DNA of 64,000 nucleotides from Candidatus Binatus sp. (GTDB lineage Bacteria; Desulfobacterota; Binatia; Binatales; Binataceae), in assembly GCF_036567905.1 (NCBI RefSeq), contig NZ_DATCTO010000035.1, forward strand, positions 1 through 64,000, in the 5' to 3' direction. Under the pieces are notes generated by a model that was not told the origin of the DNA, searched no databases, and saw only the letters and a program-made list of their open reading frames with translations. Positions within the stretch are counted from its first letter, which is position 1; the number at the start of each line of letters is the position of its first letter. The translations under genes were made by a program, and so were the position numbers. Positions 8,542 to 16,134 of this stretch are shown piece after piece.

Positions 8542-10269
8542 CTAGAAGAGTTTCCCGGACGTCATCAGCAGTTGCTCAACGATCGGTCCGAGCGCGACGG
8601 CGCAGAAGAACGTCAACGCGCCGACGATCACGATTACCCCAATCAGCAGGAACACGAACGGCACGCCGTCGGTCGGGAAAGTGCCGGCGCTGGCGGCGGT
8701 GGATTTCTTGGCCGCGACCGAGCCCGCGATCGCAAGCGCCGGGATCGCCATCATGAACCTGCCGAGCAGCATCACGATCGCGATTGACACGTTGTAGAAG
8801 GGCACGTTCGCGTTGAGCCCGCCGAATGCGGAGCCGTTGTTCGCGCCCGCTTCCGTGTACGCGTACAGGATTTGCGAGAAGCCGTGAGGCCCCGGATTGG
8901 AAATCCCCGATAGGCCCGCGGGCAAGACGGTTGCGAGCGCAGTCGGTATCAGAATGACGGCGGGAAAGATGAGCACGTAGAGCATCGCGAGCTTCATTTC
9001 CCGCGCTTCGATTTTCTTGCCCAGGTACTCGGGCGTCCGCCCCACCATCAGGCCCGCGATGAACACCGCCAGCACGGCCATCACGATGATTCCGTAAAGT
9101 CCCGAGCCGACGCCGCCGAAGATCACCTCGCCAAGCTGCATGTTGACCATCGGCACCAGCCCGCCCAGCGGCGTGTAGCTGTCGTGCATCGAGTTGACCG
9201 CGCCGCACGAGGTGTCGGTGGTCACGGTCGCCCACAGCGCGGACTCGACGATTCCGAAGCGGACTTCCTTGCCCTCCATGTTGCCGCCGCTTTGCGTTGC
9301 GGAGGCATGTTGATCGATTCCGATCTTGCTGAATTGCGCGTTGCCGTGTTGCTCAGCCCGGATGGCTGTGGCCGCACCGGCGAGAAACAGAATCGACATC
9401 ACCGCGAACAGCGCCCATCCCTGCCGCCGGTCGCCGACCATCTTGCCGAAGGTGTGGGTCAGGCCCGCGCCGATCGAGAAGATCGCGAGCATCTCGATCA
9501 GGTTCGTCAGCGGCGTCGGATTCTCGTACGGATGCGCCGAGTTGGCGTTCATGAAGCCGCCGCCGTTGGTGCCGAGCTCCTTGATTATTTCCTGGGAGGC
9601 CACCGGCCCTTCGGCGATCGTCTGCGAAGCGCCCTCGAGCGTCGTCGCATTTACATACGGACTGAAGTTGTCCGGCACACCCTGCCAAACGAGAACCAGT
9701 GCGAAGATGACGGAGATCGGAATCAGCACCCACAACGTCGCGCGAATGAGATCGACCCAGAAGTTACCGATCGTCTTGGCGCTGCGCCGCGCGAATCCGC
9801 GAATCACCGCCGCCGCCATCGCGATTCCAGCCGCCGCCGAGAGAAAGTTGTGCGACGTGAGCCCGACCATCTGCGTCAGATAACTCAGCGTCTGCTCGCC
9901 CGAGTATGCCTGCCAGTTGGTATTGGTGGTGAAGCTTGCGGCGGTGTTGAAGGCAAGTCCCGCCGGCACCCCGGCCAGGCCCTGCGGATTCAGCGGCAGG
10001 TAATATTGGAGCCGCTGCAGCGCGTACAGGAAGATCATCGAGATCAGGCTGAACGCGAGCATCGACACCGCGTATCCCGCCCAGCCCATCTCGACGCCGG
10101 GGTTTATCCCGCAGACCCTGTAGATCAATCTCTCGATTGGCGAGAGCACCGGGTCCAGAAAGGTGCGCTCATTGGAGAACACTCGCGCCATGTACAGGCC
10201 CAATGGCACGCTGATCGCCGTGACGATCAAGAAAAACGCAATGAGCTGAATAACCGAATTGGATAGCAT
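8542..10269 (-). CDS. kdpA: K+-transporting ATPase subunit A
   Basis: About 575 aa, the potassium-selective channel-like subunit of KdpFABC, related to the SKT transporters. Family signatures visible include [43 protein letters not shown]-like filter segments and [12 protein letters not shown]; about ten hydrophobic segments run through the protein. Length is close to the usual 557-560. kdpF ends 25 bases upstream and kdpB begins 16 bases downstream, giving the usual F-A-B-C order. Confidence 0.97.
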   Translation of the reverse strand: MLSNSVIQLIAFFLIVTAISVPLGLYMARVFSNERTFLDPVLSPIERLIYRVCGINPGVEMGWAGYAVSMLAFSLISMIFLYALQRLQYYLPLNPQGLAGVPAGLAFNTAASFTTNTNWQAYSGEQTLSYLTQMVGLTSHNFLSAAAGIAMAAAVIRGFARRSAKTIGNFWVDLIRATLWVLIPISVIFALVLVWQGVPDNFSPYVNATTLEGASQTIAEGPVASQEIIKELGTNGGGFMNANSAHPYENPTPLTNLIEMLAIFSIGAGLTHTFGKMVGDRRQGWALFAVMSILFLAGAATAIRAEQHGNAQFSKIGIDQHASATQSGGNMEGKEVRFGIVESALWATVTTDTSCGAVNSMHDSYTPLGGLVPMVNMQLGEVIFGGVGSGLYGIIVMAVLAVFIAGLMVGRTPEYLGKKIEAREMKLAMLYVLIFPAVILIPTALATVLPAGLSGISNPGPHGFSQILYAYTEAGANNGSAFGGLNANVPFYNVSIAIVMLLGRFMMAIPALAIAGSVAAKKSTAASAGTFPTDGVPFVFLLIGVIVIVGALTFFCAVALGPIVEQLLMTSGKLF

Positions 10270-10294
10270 GTAGGTATGTACCGGCTAGTGCGGT

Positions 10295-10387
10295 TCAGAA
10301 TCTTTCCGGGTGGATCAACGCGTAAATCAAGTAAGCGCCCAGCAACACGGCGCACACCCCGCCGAGAATCGTTTCAACCGGGCTCAT
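10295..10387 (-). CDS. kdpF: KdpF small subunit
   Basis: A 30-aa single-span peptide starting MSPVETILGGVCAVLLGAYL and ending in HPERF. This matches the size, position and layout of KdpF (29 aa in E. coli), a lipid-like stabiliser of the Kdp complex. The ATG overlaps the stop of the upstream 27-aa ORF as ATGA, so translation is probably coupled. kdpA begins 25 bases downstream. Confidence 0.85.
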   Translation of the reverse strand: MSPVETILGGVCAVLLGAYLIYALIHPERF

Positions 10388-10467
10388 AAATTGTCGCACC
10401 CCCAAACGTAGGCGATCGCGATCGCAAAAAAGGCGATGCTCCCGAAAATTGAAATCAAATCCCACAT
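10384..10467 (-). CDS. 27-aa membrane peptide at the head of the kdp operon
   Basis: ATG at 10467 with GGGAAG about seven bases upstream opens a 27-residue frame, MWDLISIFGSIAFFAIAIAY followed by VWGCDNL. One hydrophobic helix fills most of it and the C-terminus is acidic. Its stop overlaps the kdpF start by four bases, the usual sign of translational coupling, so it would be the first gene of the kdp transcript. From memory, similar peptides of this size occur ahead of kdpF or kdpA in other genomes; no function is known to me. Confidence 0.7.
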   Translation of the reverse strand: MWDLISIFGSIAFFAIAIAYVWGCDNL

Positions 10468-10627
10468 AATGCTTCCCGACTTAGTAAAGTTTAATGCGGC
10501 TTGTTAGTGCGGACGCAGTTCGGAGCGACAAGAGTGTTCCGGCCGTAACCAGGCAGCGTGGCCGTCCGATCCGTCCGGTACTTTTGAACGGCTATGCCTC
10601 CGTCCCGTCTGTTGCGACGGGATTATG

Positions 10628-10643
10628 AGCACCACGCGTGCCA
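10628..10643 (-). promoter_or_regulatory. Sigma54 promoter of the kdp operon
   Basis: On the minus strand TGGCACGCGTGGTGCT matches the consensus TGGCAC-N5-TTGCW in ten of eleven defined bases, with the invariant GG and GC ten bases apart. It points at kdp and would start transcription near 10617, about 150 bases before the first small ORF. The operon itself encodes an NtrC-type activator with GAFTGA, which is what such a promoter requires. Confidence 0.75.
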
Positions 10644-10692
10644 ATGCGGAAACGCAGATTCCACAAGGGTTTTTGCATCCTTCAGTCGCACG

Positions 10693-10724
10693 GCATTTCA
10701 AAATGCACCATGCTTTTCAATGCA
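10693..10724 (-). promoter_or_regulatory. Dyad sites upstream of the sigma54 promoter
   Basis: A perfect 14-nt palindrome gcatttcaaaatgc (10693-10706) is followed by a weaker dyad tgcttttcaatgca (10711-10724) sharing the TGCATT half-site. They lie about 50-80 bases upstream of the -24 element, where activator-binding sites of NtrC-type proteins usually sit. They are candidate sites for the regulator encoded at 1594-2925. Confidence 0.5.
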
Positions 10725-10759
10725 AATTTCATCGAAATTGCCGACACGCGATCCGCAAA

Positions 10760-10800
10760 CCTCTCGATTTTCTTTCCGAGAGATCGTCGATTATCATTAG
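10760..10800 (+). pseudogene. Possible 3' relic of a higB toxin gene
   Basis: The plus-strand frame ending at 10800 closes with REIVDYH and a stop, 13 bases before the higA-like start. RelE/HigB toxins characteristically end in (I/V)VDYH just ahead of higA. The rest of the upstream frame does not resemble HigB, so only the tail would remain. Confidence 0.35.
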
Positions 10801-10813
10801 AGAGAACACCACT

Positions 10814-11125
10814 ATGGCACGACAAAAGAGAGAAATTCCGCCGGTTCATCCCGGCGAGATCCTTAGCGAGGAATTCCTGAGGCCGCTGGGTCTCAGCATG
10901 AATCAGCTTGCGTTGGCGCTGCGTGTGCCCGGCAATCGGATCAACGCGATCGTCGCGGGCCAGCGCGCAATCACCGCCGACACCGCACTAAGGCTTGGCC
11001 GATACTTCGGGACCTCGCCGCAGTTCTGGATCAATCTGCAGGCGGGTTACGATTTGGAGAACACTAAGGACAAGCTGGCGGCTCGGATTGATCGCGAGGT
11101 TCGCCCTCGTGAGCGAGCAGCCTGA
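10814..11125 (+). CDS. HigA-family antitoxin / XRE regulator (orphan)
   Basis: A 103-aa protein with the family opening PPVHPGEILSEEFLRPLGLS and an XRE helix-turn-helix (NQLALALRVPGNRINAIVAG), followed by RYFGTSPQFWINLQAGYDL. This is the HigA/VapI type of antitoxin and autorepressor. I chose the ATG at 10814 since residues upstream of it do not fit the family. No complete HigB toxin precedes it; only a tail-like relic does. It is transcribed divergently from kdp and shares the 346-bp intergenic region with the kdp control sites. Confidence 0.88.
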   Translation: MARQKREIPPVHPGEILSEEFLRPLGLSMNQLALALRVPGNRINAIVAGQRAITADTALRLGRYFGTSPQFWINLQAGYDLENTKDKLAARIDREVRPRERAA

Positions 11126-11225
11126 AAGAACAGCCGCCGCGGCGGAATAACGATTCAACCGGCTGTTGTGATAGTATGTTGACTGAGAGTTAGCGGCGGA
11201 ATCTGCGCCGTTTGAATGGGGTGTA

Positions 11226-12038
11226 ATGTTATCCGGTAGCCCCAAAAATCAGATGAGCGACAGATTCCACGCAATCTTGCTCTCGACCGTTCTGTTGATT
11301 GCAGGCACGCTTCTCGATGCAGATCACGCCCGCAATGCGACAGCGTCAGAGTCGAGCGATTCAAATAACAGTGTCGCTGAATACCTCGATGGCGCAACAG
11401 AAAACACGCGCGGGGAGGATCATCGGCAGGTACTCAAACAAGCCTTGACCGACATGCTCGATCTGCCGGTCAAGAAACTCCGCGAAAAGACTTATCCGGA
11501 CTATGAGATGCGTCCGGACGCTTGGTCGATAACCGTGATCCTGGAGCGTTACATTGTGCCCAAGCGCCAGGATATGACGATCGGAGACGGCAAGTTTTTT
11601 GATGATATGAAAAAGCCGGAGGCGCAACGAGCGATCCATGCATGGTTAGACGAGATGAATCGGGAGGGCATAACGAGCTCCGGGTCAACGCGCCCTCGCA
11701 ACATCGTGGAAGACTACCTCAATGGCGCCGAAGAACAGTCCGAAACCGATGAACAGCGAGTCGTAATCAAGCAAGCCTTCCTCGATATGCTCATTGAACC
11801 CATCGAGAGTCTTCGGAAGAAGCGCTATCCGGACTATCAGATGCACCCTCACAAGTGGCCGATTACGGAGGTCCTGTACCACTATTTCGTTCCTGCTCCA
11901 GGGTACATCGGGTTCGACGGCGGCGAGTGTTTTCGCGACGTGAAGAAGCCCGGAGCCCAAGAAATGATTCAAAAGTGGCTCGACCACATGGATAACCCTG
12001 ACGGCACGAACGGTCCGGATCGAGAAGAACGGCCGTAA
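11226..12038 (+). CDS. Secreted protein with an internal tandem duplication
   Basis: About 270 aa and not recognised. A hydrophobic stretch near the start (HAILLSTVLLIAGTLLDADH) looks like a signal peptide. The mature part is two repeats of about 90 residues, around 46-140 and 150-250. Each has the pattern (E/D)YL(D/N)GA, a helix with KQA(L/F)xDML, then LR(E/K)K(T/R)YPDY(E/Q)M, a (Y/F)VP motif and a closing MKKPEAQ/VKKPGAQ with a Trp-Leu-Asp. Identity between the halves is moderate, so the duplication is old. ATG at 11226 follows ggggtg; ATG 11253 is an alternative nearer the hydrophobic core. No function assigned. Confidence 0.65.
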   Translation: MLSGSPKNQMSDRFHAILLSTVLLIAGTLLDADHARNATASESSDSNNSVAEYLDGATENTRGEDHRQVLKQALTDMLDLPVKKLREKTYPDYEMRPDAWSITVILERYIVPKRQDMTIGDGKFFDDMKKPEAQRAIHAWLDEMNREGITSSGSTRPRNIVEDYLNGAEEQSETDEQRVVIKQAFLDMLIEPIESLRKKRYPDYQMHPHKWPITEVLYHYFVPAPGYIGFDGGECFRDVKKPGAQEMIQKWLDHMDNPDGTNGPDREERP

Positions 12039-12056
12039 CCAAAACACGCCCGCCGT

Positions 12057-12350
12057 TCAGAGATTTATCTGCTGGTTTTTGTGCCGTCGGACGTACCAGC
12101 ACGGACTGTAACCCAGGTGCGGGAATATCGAATTAACGCAGGTCTGAGCCTCAGGCTCGCCCGGTTCGAATTCGGTCTTGCCGCTCTTCTGAGGCACTGC
12201 GTAGAACTTGTTGATCTGCACGGTTCCGAAAGGCTCTCGGCTGGCGGGAATTCGATACTTAACTGAAATAAATTCGCCGACGTAATAGATACATACTAAC
12301 ACTACTGCTGCAGTGGCTATTCGTTTGAGTAATGGAGCGGCGTTGCGCAT
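12057..12350 (-). CDS. Small membrane-anchored conserved protein
   Basis: 97 aa. An N-terminal hydrophobic helix (about 11-30, ATAAVVLVCIYYVGEFIS) is followed by a hydrophilic domain with VQINKFYAVPQKSGKTEF and QTCVNSIFPHLGYSPCWYV. From memory, short proteins ending with a similar Cys...FPH-GY-PCWY pattern are widespread in soil bacteria without known function; the two cysteines may form a disulfide outside the membrane. It converges on the gene ending at 12038 with only an 18-base gap. Confidence 0.6.
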   Translation of the reverse strand: MRNAAPLLKRIATAAVVLVCIYYVGEFISVKYRIPASREPFGTVQINKFYAVPQKSGKTEFEPGEPEAQTCVNSIFPHLGYSPCWYVRRHKNQQINL

Positions 12351-12360
12351 CGTCGTGGAA

Positions 12361-12399
12361 AAAAACGAAAACGGCCGGCATTCGGCGATGCCGGCCGTT
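12361..12399 (-). terminator. Rho-independent terminator of the thiolase operon
   Basis: Perfect 12-bp stem aacggccggcat / atgccggccgtt with a six-base loop at 12370-12399. On the minus strand the hairpin is followed by a T-rich tract (complement of the A-run 12357-12369). It lies about 50 bases beyond the thiolase stop. Confidence 0.85.
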
Positions 12400-12409
12400 C
12401 TAACAGCTC

Positions 12410-12445
12410 CGCAAAGATCCGGGATTCTCCGCTCAGAATGACGAC
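12410..12445. repeat. Fragment of a dispersed intergenic repeat
   Basis: The segment with gattctccgctcagaatgac resembles the core of the MITE-like element at 48833-49020 and 58965-59150 (attcttcgct...gctcagaatgac). Only a short piece is present. Confidence 0.4.
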
Positions 12446-12449
12446 GCGG

Positions 12450-13634
12450 CTAGCCGATCTGGCTGCCGACCACCGACACAAAGCTGACGCATCGGCCCGG
12501 CGCGCCGCCTAAATTGTGCGTCAATCCGAGTTTCGGATTCTTGATCTGACGCGGTCCCGCCTCACCGCGCAGCTGCAGCCACATCTCGTACATCATGCGC
12601 AGGCCCGACGCGCCGATCGGATGACCGAACGACTTGAGACCGCCGTCCGGATTGACCGGCAGCTTGCCTTCGAGATCGAAAAACCCGTCCATCACGTCCT
12701 GCCATGCGGTCCCGCGCGGGCTGAAGCCGAAATCCTCGTAGAGCACGAGTTCGGTGGGCGTGAAGCAGTCGTGGACCTCGGCCATGCTGATTTGTTCGCG
12801 AGGATTGGTGATGCCCGCCTGCGCGTACGCGTCTTTGGCGCTGGCGACGACTTCACGGAAGGTCGTGAAATCGTAGTCCTGCGACAGCGGTCCTTCCGCC
12901 GGCCCCGCGATGAACGAGAGCGCCTTTATGTAGATGGGATTCTTGCAGTACTTGTGCGCGTCTTCGGCGCGGACCACGATCGCGGCCGCGGAGCCGTCGG
13001 ACACGCCCGAGCAATCCATGATTCCGAGCGGGTCGGCAATCTTAGGCGAGTTCTTGATTGCCTCGAGCGATACTTCCTTCTGGAACTGCGCCTTGGGATT
13101 TTTCGCGCCGTTCTTGTGATTCTTCCACGCGATCCGCGTCAGCACGTCCTTGCCCTTGTCGGGGTCGAGTCCGTACTTTTTGAAATACGCCGGCGCCAGC
13201 AGCGAGAACGACGCGGGCGCCGTCATGCTGCCCTCGGTGCCGTCGTTGGGCGGATTGTTGATCACCAATCCCGAGTAGCCTGAGTCCTTGAGCTTCTCGA
13301 CCCCGATCGCCATCGCGATGTCGAACGCGCCCGACGCGACCGCGTAGCACGCCTGCCGCAACGCCTCCGATCCCGTCGCGCACATGTTCTCGACGCGAGT
13401 GACCGGCTTGTACTGAATCTTGAGCGGCTCGGAGAGCGTCAGGCCCGAGATTCCCGACCCCATGGTGCCGAGCCAGTACGCGTCGACGTCGTTGGGCTCG
13501 ACGCCCGCCGACTCATAGGCCTGGTACGCGGCATCCACCAGCAGGTCCTCCGTCCCCTTGTCCCAAAGCTCACCGAACTTGGTGCATCCCATCCCGACGA
13601 TCGCGACGCGGTCCTTGATTCCTTTGCTTGCCAT
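12450..13634 (-). CDS. Thiolase-family protein (SCP-x/Ltp type)
   Basis: 394 aa with the thiolase fold. The nucleophilic Cys is Cys85 in VENMCATGSEAL and the catalytic His lies in GHPIGASGLRM. The last motif reads HNLGGAPGRC rather than the Cys-x-Gly of degradative thiolases, as in SCP-x-like thiolases and Ltp aldolases. It would condense or cleave acyl-CoAs, or act as a retro-aldolase. It lies 18 bases downstream of an HMG-CoA-synthase-like/DUF35 fusion on the same strand. Thiolases of this type are known to form complexes with DUF35 partners, so the two proteins probably work together. Confidence 0.88.
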   Translation of the reverse strand: MASKGIKDRVAIVGMGCTKFGELWDKGTEDLLVDAAYQAYESAGVEPNDVDAYWLGTMGSGISGLTLSEPLKIQYKPVTRVENMCATGSEALRQACYAVASGAFDIAMAIGVEKLKDSGYSGLVINNPPNDGTEGSMTAPASFSLLAPAYFKKYGLDPDKGKDVLTRIAWKNHKNGAKNPKAQFQKEVSLEAIKNSPKIADPLGIMDCSGVSDGSAAAIVVRAEDAHKYCKNPIYIKALSFIAGPAEGPLSQDYDFTTFREVVASAKDAYAQAGITNPREQISMAEVHDCFTPTELVLYEDFGFSPRGTAWQDVMDGFFDLEGKLPVNPDGGLKSFGHPIGASGLRMMYEMWLQLRGEAGPRQIKNPKLGLTHNLGGAPGRCVSFVSVVGSQIG

Positions 13635-13652
13635 TGGTGGTTCTCCTCGGCC

Positions 13653-15062
13653 TTAACGCCTGGGGCGCGCTTTCCAGAAATAGTTGTTGACGCCGGCGGC
13701 GGTAAACAGCCGGCGAAACGTCATTTCGACTTCGTCGCCGATCGCGACCTTGTCGGGTTCGCAGTCGGTCATCTCGCACAGGAAGCGGCCGCCGCCGACG
13801 AAGTCGATCACGACGTTAACAGTCGGCGGATTCAGAGAATAGGCGAGGCGATCGATGGCGTAGGTGGCGATTTTCCCGGTACGGTCGGCGAATCCATAGG
13901 GCTCCATCTTGCCGCGCTGATGGCATTTCACGCAGACCAGTTGCGGTGGAAGCTGCGGCGTCCCGCAGTTGGTGCATCGCGAGCCGATAAAGCCGAACTT
14001 CCACTTCTCCGAGCGCATCATCGGCGGTCCCGCCGGCCGGTCGGGATCCGGGCGTCGCGGCGGCTCGGTGGGCAGAATTTCGCGCCACTTGAGATAGTTG
14101 GCGTAAGACACGTCGCCCTTGGACTCGATCATGCGGCCGACAGAACGCACCGGCTTGAAGCCGGCGTTGGCCGGCGTGACGCGGAGCAAAATCGCATCGG
14201 CGCCGTCGGCCACCGTCGCGACGAGTATCCGGTCGCCCGGCTTTGCCGACGGCAGCGCGGCCGCGAGCATCAGGCCCGCGTGCGCGGCGCCGGTTTGTCC
14301 GACCGTCAAGGCAAATGAATCGGAGAATTTGGCCGGGTCGATTTTGAGCGCACGCGCGATTTCGTCGGCCGCGCGGACGTTGGGCGCGTCGAGTATTACC
14401 TTCGACAGATCGCCCGGCGCGACTTTCGCCTTCTCCAGCACGTTCTTGATCACCGTGCCGAGCAGCGGAGAATGCGCCTGCGTCAGGGTGAAGCGCTCTT
14501 CCCACGAATGCGAAAAACGCTCGCCCTGCGCGCGCCAGCTGTCCAGGAACTCGCGCGTCAGCGAGGCGCTCGCCTCGATTTCGGCGATCACGTCCTGCGC
14601 ACCGAGCACGAAGGCGACCGCGCCGTCGCCGGTCGTCTGCTCGGCCTTGCCCTCGGGCGCCGCCAGCCGGCAATCACCGATGGCGACGAGCGCGCGCTTG
14701 GCGCCGCCGCCGATCGCATCGGAGCCCTGCAGCAGGGCGGACAATCCGGCGCGGACCGAACCGCTCATATCCGATGCGCGAATTTCCGCCGGCAGCATCG
14801 CGGCTGCGCCGATCACCGCGGCGCTGAGTTTTTCCGCGTATGGCGGCGTCGTAGTTGCGAAGATGAGCGCCTGCACGTCGCCGGGCGGCGCCGCTTTCAG
14901 CGCATCGCGAACCGCCTCGACCGCCATCGATACGCTGTCTTCGTCGAAGCTCGCGATTGCGCGCTCGCCCCTGCCGGCGGGTGTGCCGAGGACGGCGGCG
15001 ATCGCGGAGCGCTTGAGGCGTCGGTACGGAACGTATGAACCGTAAGAAACAATTCCAGCCAT
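13653..15062 (-). CDS. HMG-CoA-synthase-like domain fused to DUF35 zinc ribbon/OB fold
   Basis: About 469 aa. The first 320 or so residues are a condensing-enzyme (HMG-CoA synthase/KAS III) fold beginning AGIVSYGSYVPYRRL. The rest is a DUF35 acyl-CoA-binding module with the zinc ribbon CTNCGTPQLPPQLVCVKC and an OB fold. In the synthase part the position of the nucleophilic Cys reads SGSVRAGLSAL, so the Cys is replaced. In archaea a separate thiolase, HMG-CoA synthase and DUF35 protein form a channelling complex; this looks like a fusion of two of those parts next to the third. Start chosen at ATG 15062; ATG 15071 is also possible and neither has a clear ribosome-binding site. Confidence 0.8.
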   Translation of the reverse strand: MAGIVSYGSYVPYRRLKRSAIAAVLGTPAGRGERAIASFDEDSVSMAVEAVRDALKAAPPGDVQALIFATTTPPYAEKLSAAVIGAAAMLPAEIRASDMSGSVRAGLSALLQGSDAIGGGAKRALVAIGDCRLAAPEGKAEQTTGDGAVAFVLGAQDVIAEIEASASLTREFLDSWRAQGERFSHSWEERFTLTQAHSPLLGTVIKNVLEKAKVAPGDLSKVILDAPNVRAADEIARALKIDPAKFSDSFALTVGQTGAAHAGLMLAAALPSAKPGDRILVATVADGADAILLRVTPANAGFKPVRSVGRMIESKGDVSYANYLKWREILPTEPPRRPDPDRPAGPPMMRSEKWKFGFIGSRCTNCGTPQLPPQLVCVKCHQRGKMEPYGFADRTGKIATYAIDRLAYSLNPPTVNVVIDFVGGGRFLCEMTDCEPDKVAIGDEVEMTFRRLFTAAGVNNYFWKARPRR

Positions 15063-15071
15063 GACCGGCAT

Positions 15072-15471
15072 TAAAGGCCGAGTCGAGCGGCGCCGTCAAC
15101 CCAAACCGGCGCTCGGGCGTCGGGCGGCTATGAGCGACGCCTACGCGTTGCTCGACCTCGGCCGTCGCATGCGCCGTGGGAGCCGTCGCGATGCGATGGC
15201 GGCCGCAACGCGTTCGTAACAATAGCCGCAATCTTGACGACGCGATCGCGCTGCATGCAGTCGCTCGGCTGCTTCGCATTGGTGAGCCGAGTCGAGCGGC
15301 GGGCGCTATGCAAATGGCGGGGGATTCGCGACTCGCTGCTAACTTTTTGCGAATCGCAAAGAGTAAAGACTGCATCGGTCGAAAATTGTCCAATGAAATG
15401 AACGCTCGGGTCCTTGGCATCAGCCTTGCTCCACCTCTGCTGACGGCGAACTTTTACGGGAGGTGAGGAAG
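15072..15471. other. Intergenic region without a convincing gene
   Basis: About 400 bp between divergent genes. The only structure I see is a repeated 16-mer near 15078 and 15287 (gccgagtcgagcggcg). Short open frames here have no ribosome-binding sites. It must hold the promoters for both flanking genes. Confidence 0.5.
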
Positions 15472-15645
15472 ATGGCTGCTACCACGGTTAATCAGAGACT
15501 CGCAGGCTTTCAGCAGATAAGGGAGCAGACCGAGACTGCCGCTGCCGATCGTATTGCGCAAAACAGTCTGCTCAGCGAATTGCCCGGGGTGACGTTCGCA
15601 TTCCTGACGCTGGCGTACATCGTTCTCTCGTTCGTGGGCCTCTAA
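15472..15645 (+). CDS. Small membrane protein, 57 aa
   Basis: ATG at 15472 is preceded by an excellent ribosome-binding site (ggaggtgagg). The peptide has a polar, Gln-rich N-terminal helix (TVNQRLAGFQQIREQTETAA) and one C-terminal transmembrane helix (PGVTFAFLTLAYIVLSFVGL), so it is a tail-anchored single-span protein. No family recognised. It starts a run of three very small plus-strand frames. Confidence 0.65.
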   Translation: MAATTVNQRLAGFQQIREQTETAAADRIAQNSLLSELPGVTFAFLTLAYIVLSFVGL

Positions 15646-15764
15646 ATCGACGCATCGCATATCACGCAGGGGAAGGACCCGGTCGAGCGAATCGACTTCG
15701 ATCGGCTTCCCGAAGCGTTCTCGAGTTGCTTCCTTGACAGATGCGCGCGTCGCGGCACGAACGC

Positions 15765-15875
15765 ATGAGCGATTCGCACGTGCGGCTCGGCGAGGCAAAG
15801 GACAATCGAGCTGAAATCGCGCGCGGTTGGATCGATCGCGAGATCCGCGCGCGCGAAAGTGAGTTAGGAACATGA
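15765..15875 (+). CDS. Possible 36-aa charged peptide
   Basis: A short frame starting MSDSHVRLGEAKDN and rich in Arg and Glu; an in-frame ATG at 15741 would extend it by eight residues. Neither start has a good ribosome-binding site. The reason to list it is that its stop overlaps the start of the next small gene as ATGA, the usual mark of coupling. Low confidence. Confidence 0.3.
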   Translation: MSDSHVRLGEAKDNRAEIARGWIDREIRARESELGT

Positions 15876-15982
15876 TCATGATGATGGAAGCAGTATCTTT
15901 GCTGGCGGGAGTGGCTATTGCGATTGTGATAATCGCGGGCCCCGCCAAGCCCTACTACAAGAGACCAAGGGCCGAGCGGTAG
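15872..15982 (+). CDS. 36-aa single-span membrane peptide
   Basis: ATG at 15872 with AGGAAC close upstream. One hydrophobic helix (SLLAGVAIAIVIIAG) is followed by a basic, Pro- and Tyr-containing tail (KPYYKRPRAER), predicting an inserted helix with a cytoplasmic tail. A strong terminator follows within 60 bases, which supports a transcribed small gene. Function unknown. Confidence 0.5.
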   Translation: MIMMMEAVSLLAGVAIAIVIIAGPAKPYYKRPRAER

Positions 15983-16038
15983 TCCCGGCCGGCCATACCT
16001 GCATCCGGCGGCGGCGCCGCAAGCGGCTTTGCCCGTCT

Positions 16039-16089
16039 GCGGGGCGGAGTGCGAATTGTGTTCGTGGCTCCGCCCCGCACTCGTTTTTC
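16039..16089 (+). terminator. Rho-independent terminator after the small-gene run
   Basis: Perfect 11-bp stem gcggggcggag / ctccgccccgc (16039-16049 and 16068-16078) followed by actcgttttt. Orientation is rightward, ending the transcript of the small membrane peptides before the next gene at 16135. Confidence 0.8.
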
Positions 16090-16134
16090 CTCGCGCCGCA
16101 TTCTAAACTCACACCCGGGCCGGGGAGGTGCGAG

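Noticed and set aside
15176..15466. 96-codon plus-strand frame in the gap before the small genes
   Set aside because: No ribosome-binding site, no recognisable motif and a composition like neighbouring non-coding DNA.
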